DNA of 64,000 nucleotides from Rhabdothermincola_A sp041688815 (GCA_041688815.1 JBDNHK010000100.1:1-64000), one strand, 5' to 3'. Counted from the stretch's first letter, positions 14,925-22,288 are shown. The notes: a model not told the origin generated them from the letters alone. Program-made: numbers and translations.

Positions 14925-16352
14925 GTGCAGGAACGCACCCCCGAAGAAGTGTTGGCCCTGGTGAAGGACGAAGGTTGCGAGTTCGTCGACCTTCGCTTCT
15001 CCGATCTGCCCGGCGTCATGCAGCACGTCACCATCCCGGCCCACGTGCTGAGCGAGGACCATTTCACCGACGGCCACGGTTTCGATGGTTCGTCGGTGCG
15101 AGGGTTCCAGGAGATCCAGGAATCCGACATGGTGCTGATCACCGACCCGAACACCGTCTACATGGACCCGTTCATGAAGCGCAAGACCGCGGTCATCCAC
15201 TGCTACGTGGCCGACCCGGTGACCGGTGAGAGCTACACGCGTGACCCGCGGTATGTCGCCCAGAAGGCCGAGGCCTACCTCAAGTCGACGGGCATCGCCG
15301 ACACCGCGTTCTTCGGTCCCGAGGCCGAGTTCTTCGTGTTCGACGACGTGCGCTTCGACACCAAGCCCAATGGTTCGTTCTACGAGGTGAACTCGATCGA
15401 GGGGGTGTGGAACACCGGCGCCGTCGAGCCCGGAGGCAACCTCTCGTACAAGCCCCGCACCAAGCAGGGGTACTTCCCGGTTCCCCCGATGGACCACTAC
15501 CAGGACATGCGCTCCGACATGTCCGTCGCCCTCCACGACGTCGGCATCGAGACCGAGATGCACCACCACGAGGTGGCCTCGGGCGGTCAGGGCGAGATCG
15601 GCATCAAGTTCAACACGCTGCTGACCATGGCCGACCAGCTCATGACCTTCAAGTACATCCTGAAGGGCGTGGCCTGGCAGGCCGGCAAGTCGCTCACCTT
15701 CATGCCGAAGCCGATCTTCGAGGACAACGGCTCGGGCATGCACACCCACCAGTCGCTCTGGAAGGGCGGCGAGCCGCTGTTCTTCGACGAGGCCGGCTAC
15801 GCCGGGCTGTCCGACATCGCCCGTTGGTACATCGGCGGTCTGCTGCACCACGCCCACGCCGTGATCGCCTTCACCAACCCCACCACCAACAGCTTCAAGC
15901 GCCTGGTGCCGGGCTACGAGGCCCCTGTGAACCTGGTGTACAGCCAGCGCAACCGCTCGGCGTCGTGTCGTATCCCGTTGGCGTCGCAGAGCCCCAAGGC
16001 CAAGCGCATCGAGTTCCGTTGCCCCGACTCCACCTCGAACCCGTACCTGGCGTTCTCGGCCATGATGCTGGCCGGTCTCGACGGCGTCCAGAACCGGATC
16101 GAACCGCCGGCGCCGGTCGACAAGGACCTCTACGACCTCCCGCCGGAGGAGCTGGCCATGGTGCCGCAGGTGCCGGCCACGCTGGAAGCCGCTCTCGACG
16201 CCCTCGAGGCCGACAACGACTTCTTGAAGGCCGGTGGCGTGTTCACCGACGACCTCCTCGAGACGTGGGTGGAGTACAAGCGCAAGAACGAGGTCGACGC
16301 GATCCGCCTGCGCCCGCACCCCTACGAGTTCTCGCTCTACTACGACATCTGA
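14925..16352 (+). CDS. glnA: Glutamine synthetase, type I (beta, adenylylatable)
   Basis: The 475-residue enzyme is the main ammonia-assimilating glutamine synthetase. Motifs include FDGSSVRGFQEIQESDM, FFGPEAEFFVFD, DNGSGMHTHQSLW, NSFKRLVPGYEAPVNLVYSQRNRSA and FRCPDSTSNPYLAFSAM. The adenylylation site DKDLYDLPPEE is present, so it is the expected target of GlnE (26829-29558). The start is GTG 14925, with AGGAGG 4 bases upstream. A GlnR-like site lies about 150 bases upstream. Its last codons and stop (16340-16352) form part of a 17-bp sequence repeated at 18110. Confidence 0.97.
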   Translation: MQERTPEEVLALVKDEGCEFVDLRFSDLPGVMQHVTIPAHVLSEDHFTDGHGFDGSSVRGFQEIQESDMVLITDPNTVYMDPFMKRKTAVIHCYVADPVTGESYTRDPRYVAQKAEAYLKSTGIADTAFFGPEAEFFVFDDVRFDTKPNGSFYEVNSIEGVWNTGAVEPGGNLSYKPRTKQGYFPVPPMDHYQDMRSDMSVALHDVGIETEMHHHEVASGGQGEIGIKFNTLLTMADQLMTFKYILKGVAWQAGKSLTFMPKPIFEDNGSGMHTHQSLWKGGEPLFFDEAGYAGLSDIARWYIGGLLHHAHAVIAFTNPTTNSFKRLVPGYEAPVNLVYSQRNRSASCRIPLASQSPKAKRIEFRCPDSTSNPYLAFSAMMLAGLDGVQNRIEPPAPVDKDLYDLPPEELAMVPQVPATLEAALDALEADNDFLKAGGVFTDDLLETWVEYKRKNEVDAIRLRPHPYEFSLYYDI

Positions 16353-16356
16353 GCCA
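16340..16356 (+). repeat. 17-bp direct repeat, copy 1 (glnA 3' end)
   Basis: CTACGACATCTGAGCCA covers the last codons and stop of glnA plus 4 bases. An identical copy lies at 18110-18126. The two copies bracket the toxin-antitoxin cluster and may be attachment-site or insertion duplications. Confidence 0.7.
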
Positions 16357-16362
16357 TAGAGT

Positions 16363-16390
16363 CGCTGACCTGGGAAAACGTGGGTCAGCG
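16363..16390 (+). terminator. Hairpin terminator after glnA
   Basis: An 8-bp perfect stem, CGCTGACC (16363-16370) and GGTCAGCG (16383-16390), with a 12-base loop lies 10 bases after the glnA stop. Confidence 0.6.
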
Positions 16391-16422
16391 GCTGGCTTGG
16401 TCCGTCAGGGATCCGATCCAAT

Positions 16423-16456
16423 CGATGCCCGGCCCGCCAGTGCGGTCCGGGCATCG
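16423..16456 (-). terminator. Hairpin downstream of the PIN toxin gene
   Basis: A 10-bp perfect stem, CGATGCCCGG (16423-16432) and CCGGGCATCG (16447-16456), with a 14-base loop lies 45 bases after the stop of the minus-strand toxin gene. It probably ends that operon. Confidence 0.5.
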
Positions 16457-16501
16457 GCCGTTCCTGGCCGGTGGGCGCAGGCCGCAGCCCGGGGGAAGGC
16501 T

Positions 16502-16918
16502 TCAGCCCTCGCCGATCTTCAGGCGCTCGATCCGTGCGGTGCGAACGGCGTAGATGAACGGGCCCGGCTCGGCGCAGGCGGCGGTGATGGCGTCGAGGTT
16601 CTCGAGGAACCGGGCTACCATGTCGTCGGTCGAGAGGCTCTGGGTCGAGAGGCAGAAGCCCTGCATCGCGCGAGCGGTGACGGCTTTTCGCTCGGCGAGG
16701 TTGTAGCGGATCCGAGTGTCTTTCATGAACACCGCCCAGTCGCGCGGACCGGCGAGCTGGAGCCAGTCCGCGTCGGTGATCGTCCCGTCAGCCGGGACCC
16801 CGTACTGCTCAGCGAGGGTGACGAGGCGGAGCCCGGCGTCGCGCAGCAGACGAGGGACCTTGATCCGGCCGAGGCTCCGATCGAGGGAGAGGTCAGGCAG
16901 CCCGTCGGGATGCGACAC
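16502..16918 (-). CDS. PIN-like domain toxin of a DUF433/PIN module
   Basis: The 138-residue protein shows a PIN-like pattern: an early acidic strand (DLSLDRSLG) and VPRLLRDAGLRLVTLAEQYG, then ITDADWLQLAGPRDWAVFMKDTRIRYNLAER (about 54-85) and a C-terminal GPFIYAVRTARIERL. Such proteins pair with DUF433 antitoxins and are probably ribonucleases. Here the upstream gene encodes a DUF433-like protein in another frame. GTG 16918 is chosen because it overlaps the antitoxin gene by 26 bases and removes a longer N-terminal stretch that is only the antitoxin read out of frame. Conserved acidic residues at Asp57 and the KD of TKD-like MKD fit a metal site. Confidence 0.75.
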   Translation of the reverse strand: MSHPDGLPDLSLDRSLGRIKVPRLLRDAGLRLVTLAEQYGVPADGTITDADWLQLAGPRDWAVFMKDTRIRYNLAERKAVTARAMQGFCLSTQSLSTDDMVARFLENLDAITAACAEPGPFIYAVRTARIERLKIGEG

Positions 16919-17129
16919 GCAGGACGTCCTCGAGATGGTCGACGGGTACCCCGAACTCTTCGGCCAGCTCGTCCATCGACTCGTCGGCCCGGAACCGCCT
17001 GAGCACGTCCTCGACCCGGGCGCCGCCCCGCTCGAAGATCGGCGCGCCGAAGGCACGCGTGGGTCTTTGTCGACACTTCGCATCGATTTCCAGCCAAAGG
17101 CTCGACCAGTGATGATTCCGCTGAATCAT
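16893..17129 (-). CDS. DUF433-family antitoxin
   Basis: The 78-residue protein has the DUF433 core: FGAPIFERGGARVEDVLRRF followed by ESMDELAEEFGVPVDHLEDVL. This is a small helical domain that turns up as antitoxin and DNA-binding partner of PIN-like toxins. ATG 17129 is taken as the start; a GTG directly before it is an alternative. The toxin frame begins inside its 3' end, the usual antitoxin-first order. The operon lies just downstream of glnA in a short island of toxin-antitoxin genes. Confidence 0.75.
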   Translation of the reverse strand: MIQRNHHWSSLWLEIDAKCRQRPTRAFGAPIFERGGARVEDVLRRFRADESMDELAEEFGVPVDHLEDVLRVASRRAA

Positions 17130-17177
17130 CACCGACGCCGGAGCGATGCCACCGTGCCAGACGACGAGCGTCCGCCG

Positions 17178-17441
17178 TCAAGCCGGTGTCTTCGCTCCGT
17201 ACTTTCGTTGCGCTGCCTGCTTCGAGACGCCCAGCATGGCGCCGATCTCTGACCATGACCGCCGGGCGGCTCGGGCTGCTCGGACGGAGTCGGCCAGCTC
17301 GGAATCGACCTGATCCCGTTGCTGGGCGAGCTCGGCGATGTGGCGCAGCGAGTCGGTGTCCGCGGCGCGGAGGTCCGCAGGGTCCACTGCGTCGGCCCAC
17401 GTCTCGAGCGTGGCGGCCCGTTCTGCTCGGCTCTTGCTCAT
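17178..17441 (-). CDS. Helix-turn-helix antitoxin-like protein
   Basis: The 87-residue protein is a long amphipathic helix region (about 5-55, SRAERAATLETWADAVD, IAELAQQRDQVDSELADSVRAARAA) followed by a C-terminal helix-turn-helix, SWSEIGAMLGVSKQAAQRKYG. Small proteins of this build accompany BrnT-like toxins in actinobacteria. ATG 17441 is chosen because it overlaps the stop of the upstream toxin gene by 4 bases and follows GGTGGAG; an ATG at 17453 would add 4 residues. It is the second gene of the minus-strand half of a head-to-head pair. Confidence 0.65.
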   Translation of the reverse strand: MSKSRAERAATLETWADAVDPADLRAADTDSLRHIAELAQQRDQVDSELADSVRAARAARRSWSEIGAMLGVSKQAAQRKYGAKTPA

Positions 17442-17626
17442 GGTCTCCACCATCCAGTCAGGAACATGGGTCGCGCCGGCATCGCGTGGATCAGAGCAGT
17501 CCCTTGGTCGTCGTCGACGACGCCGACCTCGAGCGGCTCCGCGGTGGTCGCAGGGCCGATGTACATGGTGACTGCTGGGTCGTCGGTCTCGAACGAGCGC
17601 CAGTGGTTGCGCACTGCATGAAGCAT
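17438..17626 (-). CDS. BrnT-like small toxin, minus-strand copy
   Basis: The 62-residue protein begins MLHAVRNHWRSFETDD and has VTMYIGPATTAEPLEVGVVDDDQG and the C-terminal HAMPARPMFL. The HA...DD...IGP...LEVGV...HAMPARxxFL pattern is shared with its paralogue at 17667-17834. It is typical of small actinobacterial toxins with a RelE/BrnT-like fold, next to an antitoxin. ATG 17626 has GAGG 5 bases upstream. An ATG at 17668 would add 14 residues but would overlap the divergent gene. Confidence 0.6.
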   Translation of the reverse strand: MLHAVRNHWRSFETDDPAVTMYIGPATTAEPLEVGVVDDDQGTALIHAMPARPMFLTGWWRP

Positions 17627-17669
17627 GTCGTCCTCAGAGTGCGGGCGCCGAGGTCCAGACGACGACATG
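17624..17669. promoter_or_regulatory. Palindromic shared start region of two divergent toxin genes
   Basis: CATGTCGTC (17624-17632) and GACGACATG (17661-17669) form a perfect 9-bp inverted repeat. Each arm contains the internal start codon of one toxin gene and, on the opposite strand, an ATG-TCG-TC possible earlier start of the other. Any control site for both operons must lie here or inside the genes. Confidence 0.5.
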
Positions 17670-17834
17670 CTCCACGCCTACCGACACCCCATTCGAGTCT
17701 TCGACCTCGACGGTCTGACGATGCTGATCGGCGCCGACCTCAGTGGCCGACTGCTCGAAGTTGGGGTAGCGGTGGGTGACGGACTCGAGTTCATCGTGTA
17801 CGCCATGCCCGCCCATCAGAAGTTCCTGGGGTGA
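17667..17834 (+). CDS. BrnT-like small toxin, plus-strand copy
   Basis: The 55-residue protein begins MLHAYRHPIRVFDLDG and has LTMLIGADLSGRLLEVGVAVGDG and the C-terminal YAMPAHQKFLG. It is clearly paralogous to the minus-strand protein at 17438-17626. An ATG at 17625 would add 14 residues and overlap the divergent gene. The next gene overlaps it by 4 bases (GTGA). The His-Ala-Met-Pro of the other copy is Tyr-Ala-Met-Pro here, so one conserved His is lost. Confidence 0.6.
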   Translation: MLHAYRHPIRVFDLDGLTMLIGADLSGRLLEVGVAVGDGLEFIVYAMPAHQKFLG

Positions 17835-18049
17835 TCCCGATGCCCCGAACGATCCAAGGGATCCGCGACCATGCCGACGAATTCGCTGAGCGCCTCGAGA
17901 ACTACGAACCCGGCGACGGCGACGAGTGCCCGGTCGAGGAGTACATGCTGGAGCGCGCCGCACCCGGTCGCTCCCGCAGCGAGCGCCCGGTCATCGACGC
18001 AGTCATTGCTGCAGGCGCGAACGAAGCCCAGATGCCCGAGCAGCCCTGA
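17831..18049 (+). pseudogene. Truncated antitoxin partner lacking its helix-turn-helix
   Basis: The 72-residue frame encodes IRDHADEFAERLENYEPGDGDECPVEEYMLERAA and SRSERPVIDAVIAAGANEA, then stops. Its end aligns with the helix preceding the SWSEIG...QAAQRKYG helix-turn-helix of the antitoxin at 17178-17441, which is missing here. No other frame downstream restores it. It overlaps the toxin stop by 4 bases. The truncation is judged from similarity to the neighbour and to remembered family members, so a natural short form is possible. Confidence 0.5.
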
Positions 18050-18109
18050 TCGCCTGACGTAGCGTGTTTCTGAGCGAATCGCCAGCGTGTGGAAATGGCC
18101 AGGACAGAT

Positions 18110-18126
18110 CTACGACATCTGAGCCA
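18110..18126 (+). repeat. 17-bp direct repeat, copy 2
   Basis: Identical to 16340-16356 (the 3' end of glnA). It lies in noncoding DNA between the toxin-antitoxin cluster and the methyltransferase operon. The flanking 18050-18268 shows no gene. Confidence 0.7.
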
Positions 18127-18268
18127 GAGGGCCGCTGCGCCGGGGGTACGGGCCGTAAGTCGCCTGGTGGTCGACACCGGCGCACGCCCCGTCGAGCCGC
18201 CGACCAGCACTGCCCTTCGCAGGGCCTGGTCGACGGGAGTGACGGAACGTCGGCAACGAGTTCCTCGG

Positions 18269-19126
18269 TCAGACCGACCGAGCTTGGTCGGGGCTTCGGG
18301 CGCCGATGACGAAGGCGTCGACAGGGTGAGGGACGCGCAGCCCCGGTGACGGCAGAGCCGCTTCGCGCAGCACATCCAACACCTGGCTGCGCAATACGTC
18401 AGGGAGGCGAACCTGAACGGCGAAATCCAGCACAGGGGCCTCGTCCTGATCGTCGGTGTGCGTCAGGTCCAATGTCGCGTCCAGCCGAAGGCGAAGGACC
18501 GGCTTGCCGTCGTCGGCCAGGGCGTGCTCGACGGCTTCGCTGAACGGTTGGTTCTGGTCCGGTGCCAGCACGGCCACGAGCTGGTTGAGCCGCTCCAGCG
18601 GCGCGTGCAGCACGACGAGCACCCCACCCGGCGCGACGGCTCGCCGGGCTGCTGTCAGTGCCTCGACGAGGTCGGGGACGTAGTAGAGCGAGTGCACGGC
18701 GAGCACGATGTCGTAAGAGGACTCGGCCAGTGCCGAGTCTGCGAGCGCACGGCGGTCCACCACGGCACGGACACCGGGGACGGCCGACAGTCGCGCCAGG
18801 AAGCGGTCGGCGACCGGTCCGTTCGGCTCGATGCCCGCGTAGGTGACCCGCTGGCCGGACCGGGCCAGGGTGCGGGCCACCTCGACGTCGACGGAGCCGT
18901 CTCCGCAGCCGATCGACAGCACCCGGGTCGGACTGACCGAGCGGTTCTCCACGAGTGAGCAAAGCCAGGCTGTGATCAGCTGCCGCTGATCGGAGTGTGC
19001 CTCGAACAAGGCGTGGCCCCGTGCGTACTGCGCGGCCGACAAGCCGGTCAGCGGAAGCAGCCCTGCGACGGACTCTGCGAGCCGACCCAGGGCCTCGACG
19101 TGAACCTCCTGTGCCGATCCGGTCAC
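18269..19126 (-). CDS. Class I SAM-dependent methyltransferase
   Basis: The 285-residue protein has a Rossmann methyltransferase core: motif I VLSIGCGDGSVDVEVA (about 69-84), GIEPNGPVADRFLARL (acidic residue for the SAM ribose), YDIVLAVHSLYYVPDLVEAL and PGGVLVVLHAPL. The overall layout resembles histamine N-methyltransferase-like enzymes, but the substrate is unknown. It is the last gene of a four-gene operon and overlaps the EgtD-like gene by 4 bases (ATGA). With EgtD upstream, a histidine-derived substrate is a reasonable guess. Confidence 0.8.
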   Translation of the reverse strand: MTGSAQEVHVEALGRLAESVAGLLPLTGLSAAQYARGHALFEAHSDQRQLITAWLCSLVENRSVSPTRVLSIGCGDGSVDVEVARTLARSGQRVTYAGIEPNGPVADRFLARLSAVPGVRAVVDRRALADSALAESSYDIVLAVHSLYYVPDLVEALTAARRAVAPGGVLVVLHAPLERLNQLVAVLAPDQNQPFSEAVEHALADDGKPVLRLRLDATLDLTHTDDQDEAPVLDFAVQVRLPDVLRSQVLDVLREAALPSPGLRVPHPVDAFVIGARSPDQARSV

Positions 19127-20094
19127 GGCACGTCGGCGAGGCTGACGGCGTAGTCGCCGTCTCCATCGGTCCAGCAGCGCAACGACCGCAGACCGGCGGC
19201 CTGCAGTTCTGCCTGCACCCTGTCGGGCGTGAACTTCGCACTGATCTCGGTGCGGATGCTCTCGCCCTGCTCCAGCAGGTACGCGCGCCCGCAGACTCCG
19301 AGCACCTGCTGGCGTTGGGAGATCAGGTGCATCTCGATCCAGGCGTTGTCTGCGTCCCAGACCGCGCGGTGCGAGAAGGCGGCCAGATCCAGCTCGGCGT
19401 CGAGTTCTCGCTGCAGGACACCCAGGACGTTCAGGTTGAACTCCGCGGTCACGCCGGCATCGTCGTCGTACGCGCGGACCAGCCGCTCGGGGTCCTTGAC
19501 CAGATCGGTGCCCAGCAGCAGACAGTCCCCGGTGGCCATCGTCGACCGCAACGAGCGCAAGAACGCGGCGCGCTCGTCGGGCAGCAGGTTGCCGATCGTT
19601 CCGCCGAGGAAGGCGAACAGGCGGCGACCACCGGTGGGAAGAAGCGGCAGGTGGTGCTCGAAGTCGCCCACGACGGCGTGCACCACCACCGCAGGGTGGA
19701 GCCTGGCGATCTCGGTGCTGGCTTGCAGCAGTACGGTCTCGTCGACGTCGAATGGGACGAAGCGGCGCAGCGTCCCGGTTGCGTCGAGAGCGTTGAGCAG
19801 CAACCGGGTCTTCTCCGAGGTGCCGCTGCCCAGCTCGACGAGCGTGTCCGCGCCCGACAGGGCTGCGATGTCGCCGGCGCGCTGGTGTAGGACCTCGCGC
19901 TCACACCGGAAAGGGTAGTACTCGGGCAGCCGGGTGATCTGGTCGAACAGGACGCTGCCGCGAGCGTCGTAGAACCACTTCGGAGGCAGCGTCTTTTGCT
20001 TCGCGGACAGTCCGGCGTGTACGTCAGCCTCGAGGGCGGCGCGCCTCGACGTCGGTGCCGTGTGCCGGTCGATCTGCAGGCCGACGAAGGTCAC
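19123..20094 (-). CDS. EgtD-like L-histidine N-alpha-methyltransferase
   Basis: The 323-residue protein matches the EgtD family, which trimethylates the alpha-amine of histidine to hercynine. Visible hallmarks are PPKWFYDARGSVLFDQITRLPEYYP (about 37-61), LVELGSGTSEKT (SAM site), FLGGTIGNLLPDERA, NAWIEMHLIS and TEISAKF. The Glu and Ser of TEIS and the Asn of GN correspond to residues that bind histidine in mycobacterial EgtD, so histidine specificity is likely. No EgtB, EgtC, EgtE or EgtA is in the window. It overlaps both neighbours by 4 bases within a four-gene operon. Confidence 0.85.
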   Translation of the reverse strand: MTFVGLQIDRHTAPTSRRAALEADVHAGLSAKQKTLPPKWFYDARGSVLFDQITRLPEYYPFRCEREVLHQRAGDIAALSGADTLVELGSGTSEKTRLLLNALDATGTLRRFVPFDVDETVLLQASTEIARLHPAVVVHAVVGDFEHHLPLLPTGGRRLFAFLGGTIGNLLPDERAAFLRSLRSTMATGDCLLLGTDLVKDPERLVRAYDDDAGVTAEFNLNVLGVLQRELDAELDLAAFSHRAVWDADNAWIEMHLISQRQQVLGVCGRAYLLEQGESIRTEISAKFTPDRVQAELQAAGLRSLRCWTDGDGDYAVSLADVP

Positions 20095-21080
20095 GTCGCC
20101 CCGCCGCCGTCACGGCCGACCACGGGGTTGAGCGGGGTTGCCGCCAGGCCGCCTGGGGCGACGCCTGGGAGGAAGTCCTGCCAGGCGCCGCTTATCAGCG
20201 TCGGCTGGTCGACGACGTGGGCGCCGTCGGCGAAGTAGGTCGTGGCGAGGGCCCGTCGGGGCTGGTCGGTGTGGTTGGGCCCGGCCGTGTGGAAGCAGAG
20301 CGCGCCGTGGAAGCTGACATCACCGACCTCGTACGGTCCATCCTCGACCGTCACGGCGGCCGCCGAGAACCGCGCACCCACCTGCGTGTCGTAGCCGGTG
20401 CCGGTGCGCGCGAATGACACGCCCTCCAGCAGCGGGCGCAGGTCGGCTCCGCGGGCGAACGACAGGGGCCCCATCGGCCGGGGGACCGCCGACAGCGGCA
20501 GCCACGCCGTCACCGCAGCCAACGTGGCCAGCGGGAAGTGCTCCGCGTCGTGGTGCCAGGGGGTGCGTCCGCAGCCGGGCTCCTTGGACAGGGCGTTGTC
20601 GTGGTAGAGCCGCACGTCGGCCTGCAGCAGCGCGGCGGCAAGACCTCCCAACCTCGGCGACAGTGCGACGGCCCGCATCAGCTCGTCGGTCCGCCACATC
20701 TGCTCGAGCGAGAGGAAACGCCCGCCGGTGCCGCCGGCGTGCTCGGTCCGGAGCAGCTCGTCGAGCCGATGAGCGAGCCGCCGCACGACTGCGGGTGTCA
20801 GTACCCCGGGCAGCTTGACGAAGGACTGCTCGCGGAAGTGGTTGCGCTGCTCCGGTTCGAGCTCGTAGGGCTCCTGCAACAACGTCGCGAGCTCGTCGTC
20901 GCCAGCAGGCGCGGCATCGGGCAGGCCTGGACCCGGCAGCAGGCGTGCCGGTGGTGCGTCGTTCGCGGCGAGGCTGACATACCAGTCCCACCACTGCTGG
21001 TCGTCGCCGTCCCAGGCCTGTTCCAGCGCCCCTGACCGGTTCGCGAGCGGCAGTAGGTCGTCCGTGTCGTTCAGAACCAC
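20091..21080 (-). CDS. Phytanoyl-CoA dioxygenase (PhyH)-like Fe(II)/2-oxoglutarate oxygenase
   Basis: The 329-residue protein has an N-terminal region rich in Asp/Trp and a PhyH-type jelly roll from about residue 90 (HFREQSFVKLPGVLTPAVVRRLAHRLDELL). The metal motif HxD is in TPWHHDAEHFPL, with the distal His in FHTAGPNHTDQPRRALATTYFADG, where the Arg that binds 2-oxoglutarate is also expected. It should hydroxylate or desaturate a small metabolite. The GTG at 21080 overlaps the upstream gene by 10 bases and gives a normal N-terminus; a longer frame only duplicates the upstream gene. It overlaps the EgtD-like gene by 4 bases. Confidence 0.8.
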   Translation of the reverse strand: MVLNDTDDLLPLANRSGALEQAWDGDDQQWWDWYVSLAANDAPPARLLPGPGLPDAAPAGDDELATLLQEPYELEPEQRNHFREQSFVKLPGVLTPAVVRRLAHRLDELLRTEHAGGTGGRFLSLEQMWRTDELMRAVALSPRLGGLAAALLQADVRLYHDNALSKEPGCGRTPWHHDAEHFPLATLAAVTAWLPLSAVPRPMGPLSFARGADLRPLLEGVSFARTGTGYDTQVGARFSAAAVTVEDGPYEVGDVSFHGALCFHTAGPNHTDQPRRALATTYFADGAHVVDQPTLISGAWQDFLPGVAPGGLAATPLNPVVGRDGGGAT

Positions 21081-21928
21081 AGCAGGGCCACCTCGTGCTG
21101 GAAGGAGTAGGAACCATCGGGGCCCCGGCAACCGGCGAGGAAGTCCCCGAGGACCGGAGCCGACTCCATCTGCTCGATCGAGAGGCTGTCGTCGAAGGCG
21201 CAGCGCTGCAGGAAGCCCTGCGCGACGGCTCGGTCCGTCGTGCCCGTCGTGTACTCGATGCGCTGCTCGCGCACCTCGGCGCCGGCCCGGCGCAGGGCGT
21301 CACGCACCTGCTCCGCGCTGGAGTAGGGCGTCGCCGGTCGCACGCCGGTTCGGTAGGCGTCGTAAAAGGTCAAGTAGTGAGAGCGGCTTGTCGCCTGGGC
21401 CACGACGCCGAGACCGCCAGGCCGCAAGGCCGCGACCAGCCGCTCGGCGGCCGCGTCGAGCTCGTTCGGCGGCAGCGCGTACAGCGCGTGGGTTGCCCAC
21501 ACGACGTCGTACCGCCCGGCGTCGGCGGGCAGGTCTTGCAGGGTCACGTTCAGCTCCCGCCCTACCAGGAAGGGGGGCCGCAGCTGCGTGGCGGCTTCGG
21601 CGATGCTGAACGGCGAAGGGTCGAGCAGGTCGTAGGTCAGCTGGGGCACGGCGCGCAGGTCGGCGTGCTGCGACATCGCGCTCGGGAACTTGCCCGAGCC
21701 GCACGCCACGTCGAGCAGACGCCAACCGTCGCGGGCGTGCGCTGACAGCAGTTCGCACCAGTCGGCGGCAAGGACGAGCTGGCGGTAGTCCTCCGTGGCC
21801 AGGGCGTAGAAGGCCTCCATCTCGAGCCGGCTCGCTTCGCTCCAGTGCTCGAGGCTGCGGGCGGCCGTGTCGTGCGAAACGTCCCCGGTAGGCGGGGCGG
21901 ACGGGGTGGCGCGACGGGTTTTTGGCAT
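21071..21928 (-). CDS. Class I SAM-dependent methyltransferase
   Basis: The 285-residue protein has methyltransferase motif I LLDVACGSGKFPSAMSQHA, DLLDPSPFSIAEA, YDVVWATHALYALPPNELDAAAERL and LRPGGLGVVAQATSRSHYL. It is the first gene of the EgtD-containing operon and differs in sequence from the other methyltransferase (18269-19126), so the operon has three methyltransferases. ATG 21928 is chosen because GAGGACG lies just upstream; a GTG at 21943 is the alternative. The substrate is unknown. Confidence 0.8.
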   Translation of the reverse strand: MPKTRRATPSAPPTGDVSHDTAARSLEHWSEASRLEMEAFYALATEDYRQLVLAADWCELLSAHARDGWRLLDVACGSGKFPSAMSQHADLRAVPQLTYDLLDPSPFSIAEAATQLRPPFLVGRELNVTLQDLPADAGRYDVVWATHALYALPPNELDAAAERLVAALRPGGLGVVAQATSRSHYLTFYDAYRTGVRPATPYSSAEQVRDALRRAGAEVREQRIEYTTGTTDRAVAQGFLQRCAFDDSLSIEQMESAPVLGDFLAGCRGPDGSYSFQHEVALLWF

Positions 21929-22288
21929 TCGTCCTCGGGTCACGGGGATAGCAGGCGACTCCTGTCGCCATGAGGCGTGACTCTGTCGCTCTTGCGGGTG
22001 TTGTGCAACTGGTGGAGCAAGATTGTCGCGGGAGCGACGACGACGCGGGACCGCTGAGAGTCACTTTTGCCTTACCCGTTCACCCGATCAGTCAGAAGTA
22101 GAAATGGTAGAATTGTTGGTCGACGGCTTTGGCCGAGGCGGCGGAATCGGGGCTGTTGTGGATCAATACCGAGGGACGACAGCCGATATCGGACCTACTT
22201 CCCCACGCTGAATCTCATCGCGCCGCCGGCGCCCTCGTCGGGGACCTGAACGCCGCACCGGCCACGCCACCTGCACCGGAGGACCAAC
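21929..22288. other. Intergenic stretch, partly AT-richer than the window
   Basis: A region of about 360 bases separates the divergent EgtD operon and ogt. It includes a locally AT-rich patch (22061-22120) with TAGAAT (22108-22113), a possible -10 for ogt, and TATCCC on the minus strand (21945-21950) upstream of the methyltransferase operon. Short open frames cross it, but none has convincing codon use. No repeat or RNA gene is seen. Confidence 0.5.

Noticed and set aside
14913..16454. A 513-codon open frame antisense to glnA
   Set aside because: A GC-rich shadow of a conserved gene, with no recognisable domain.
18127..18268. Possible tRNA or small RNA between the toxin island and the methyltransferase operon
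   Set aside because: Fragments resemble tRNA arms, but no cloverleaf with paired acceptor and anticodon stems can be built.
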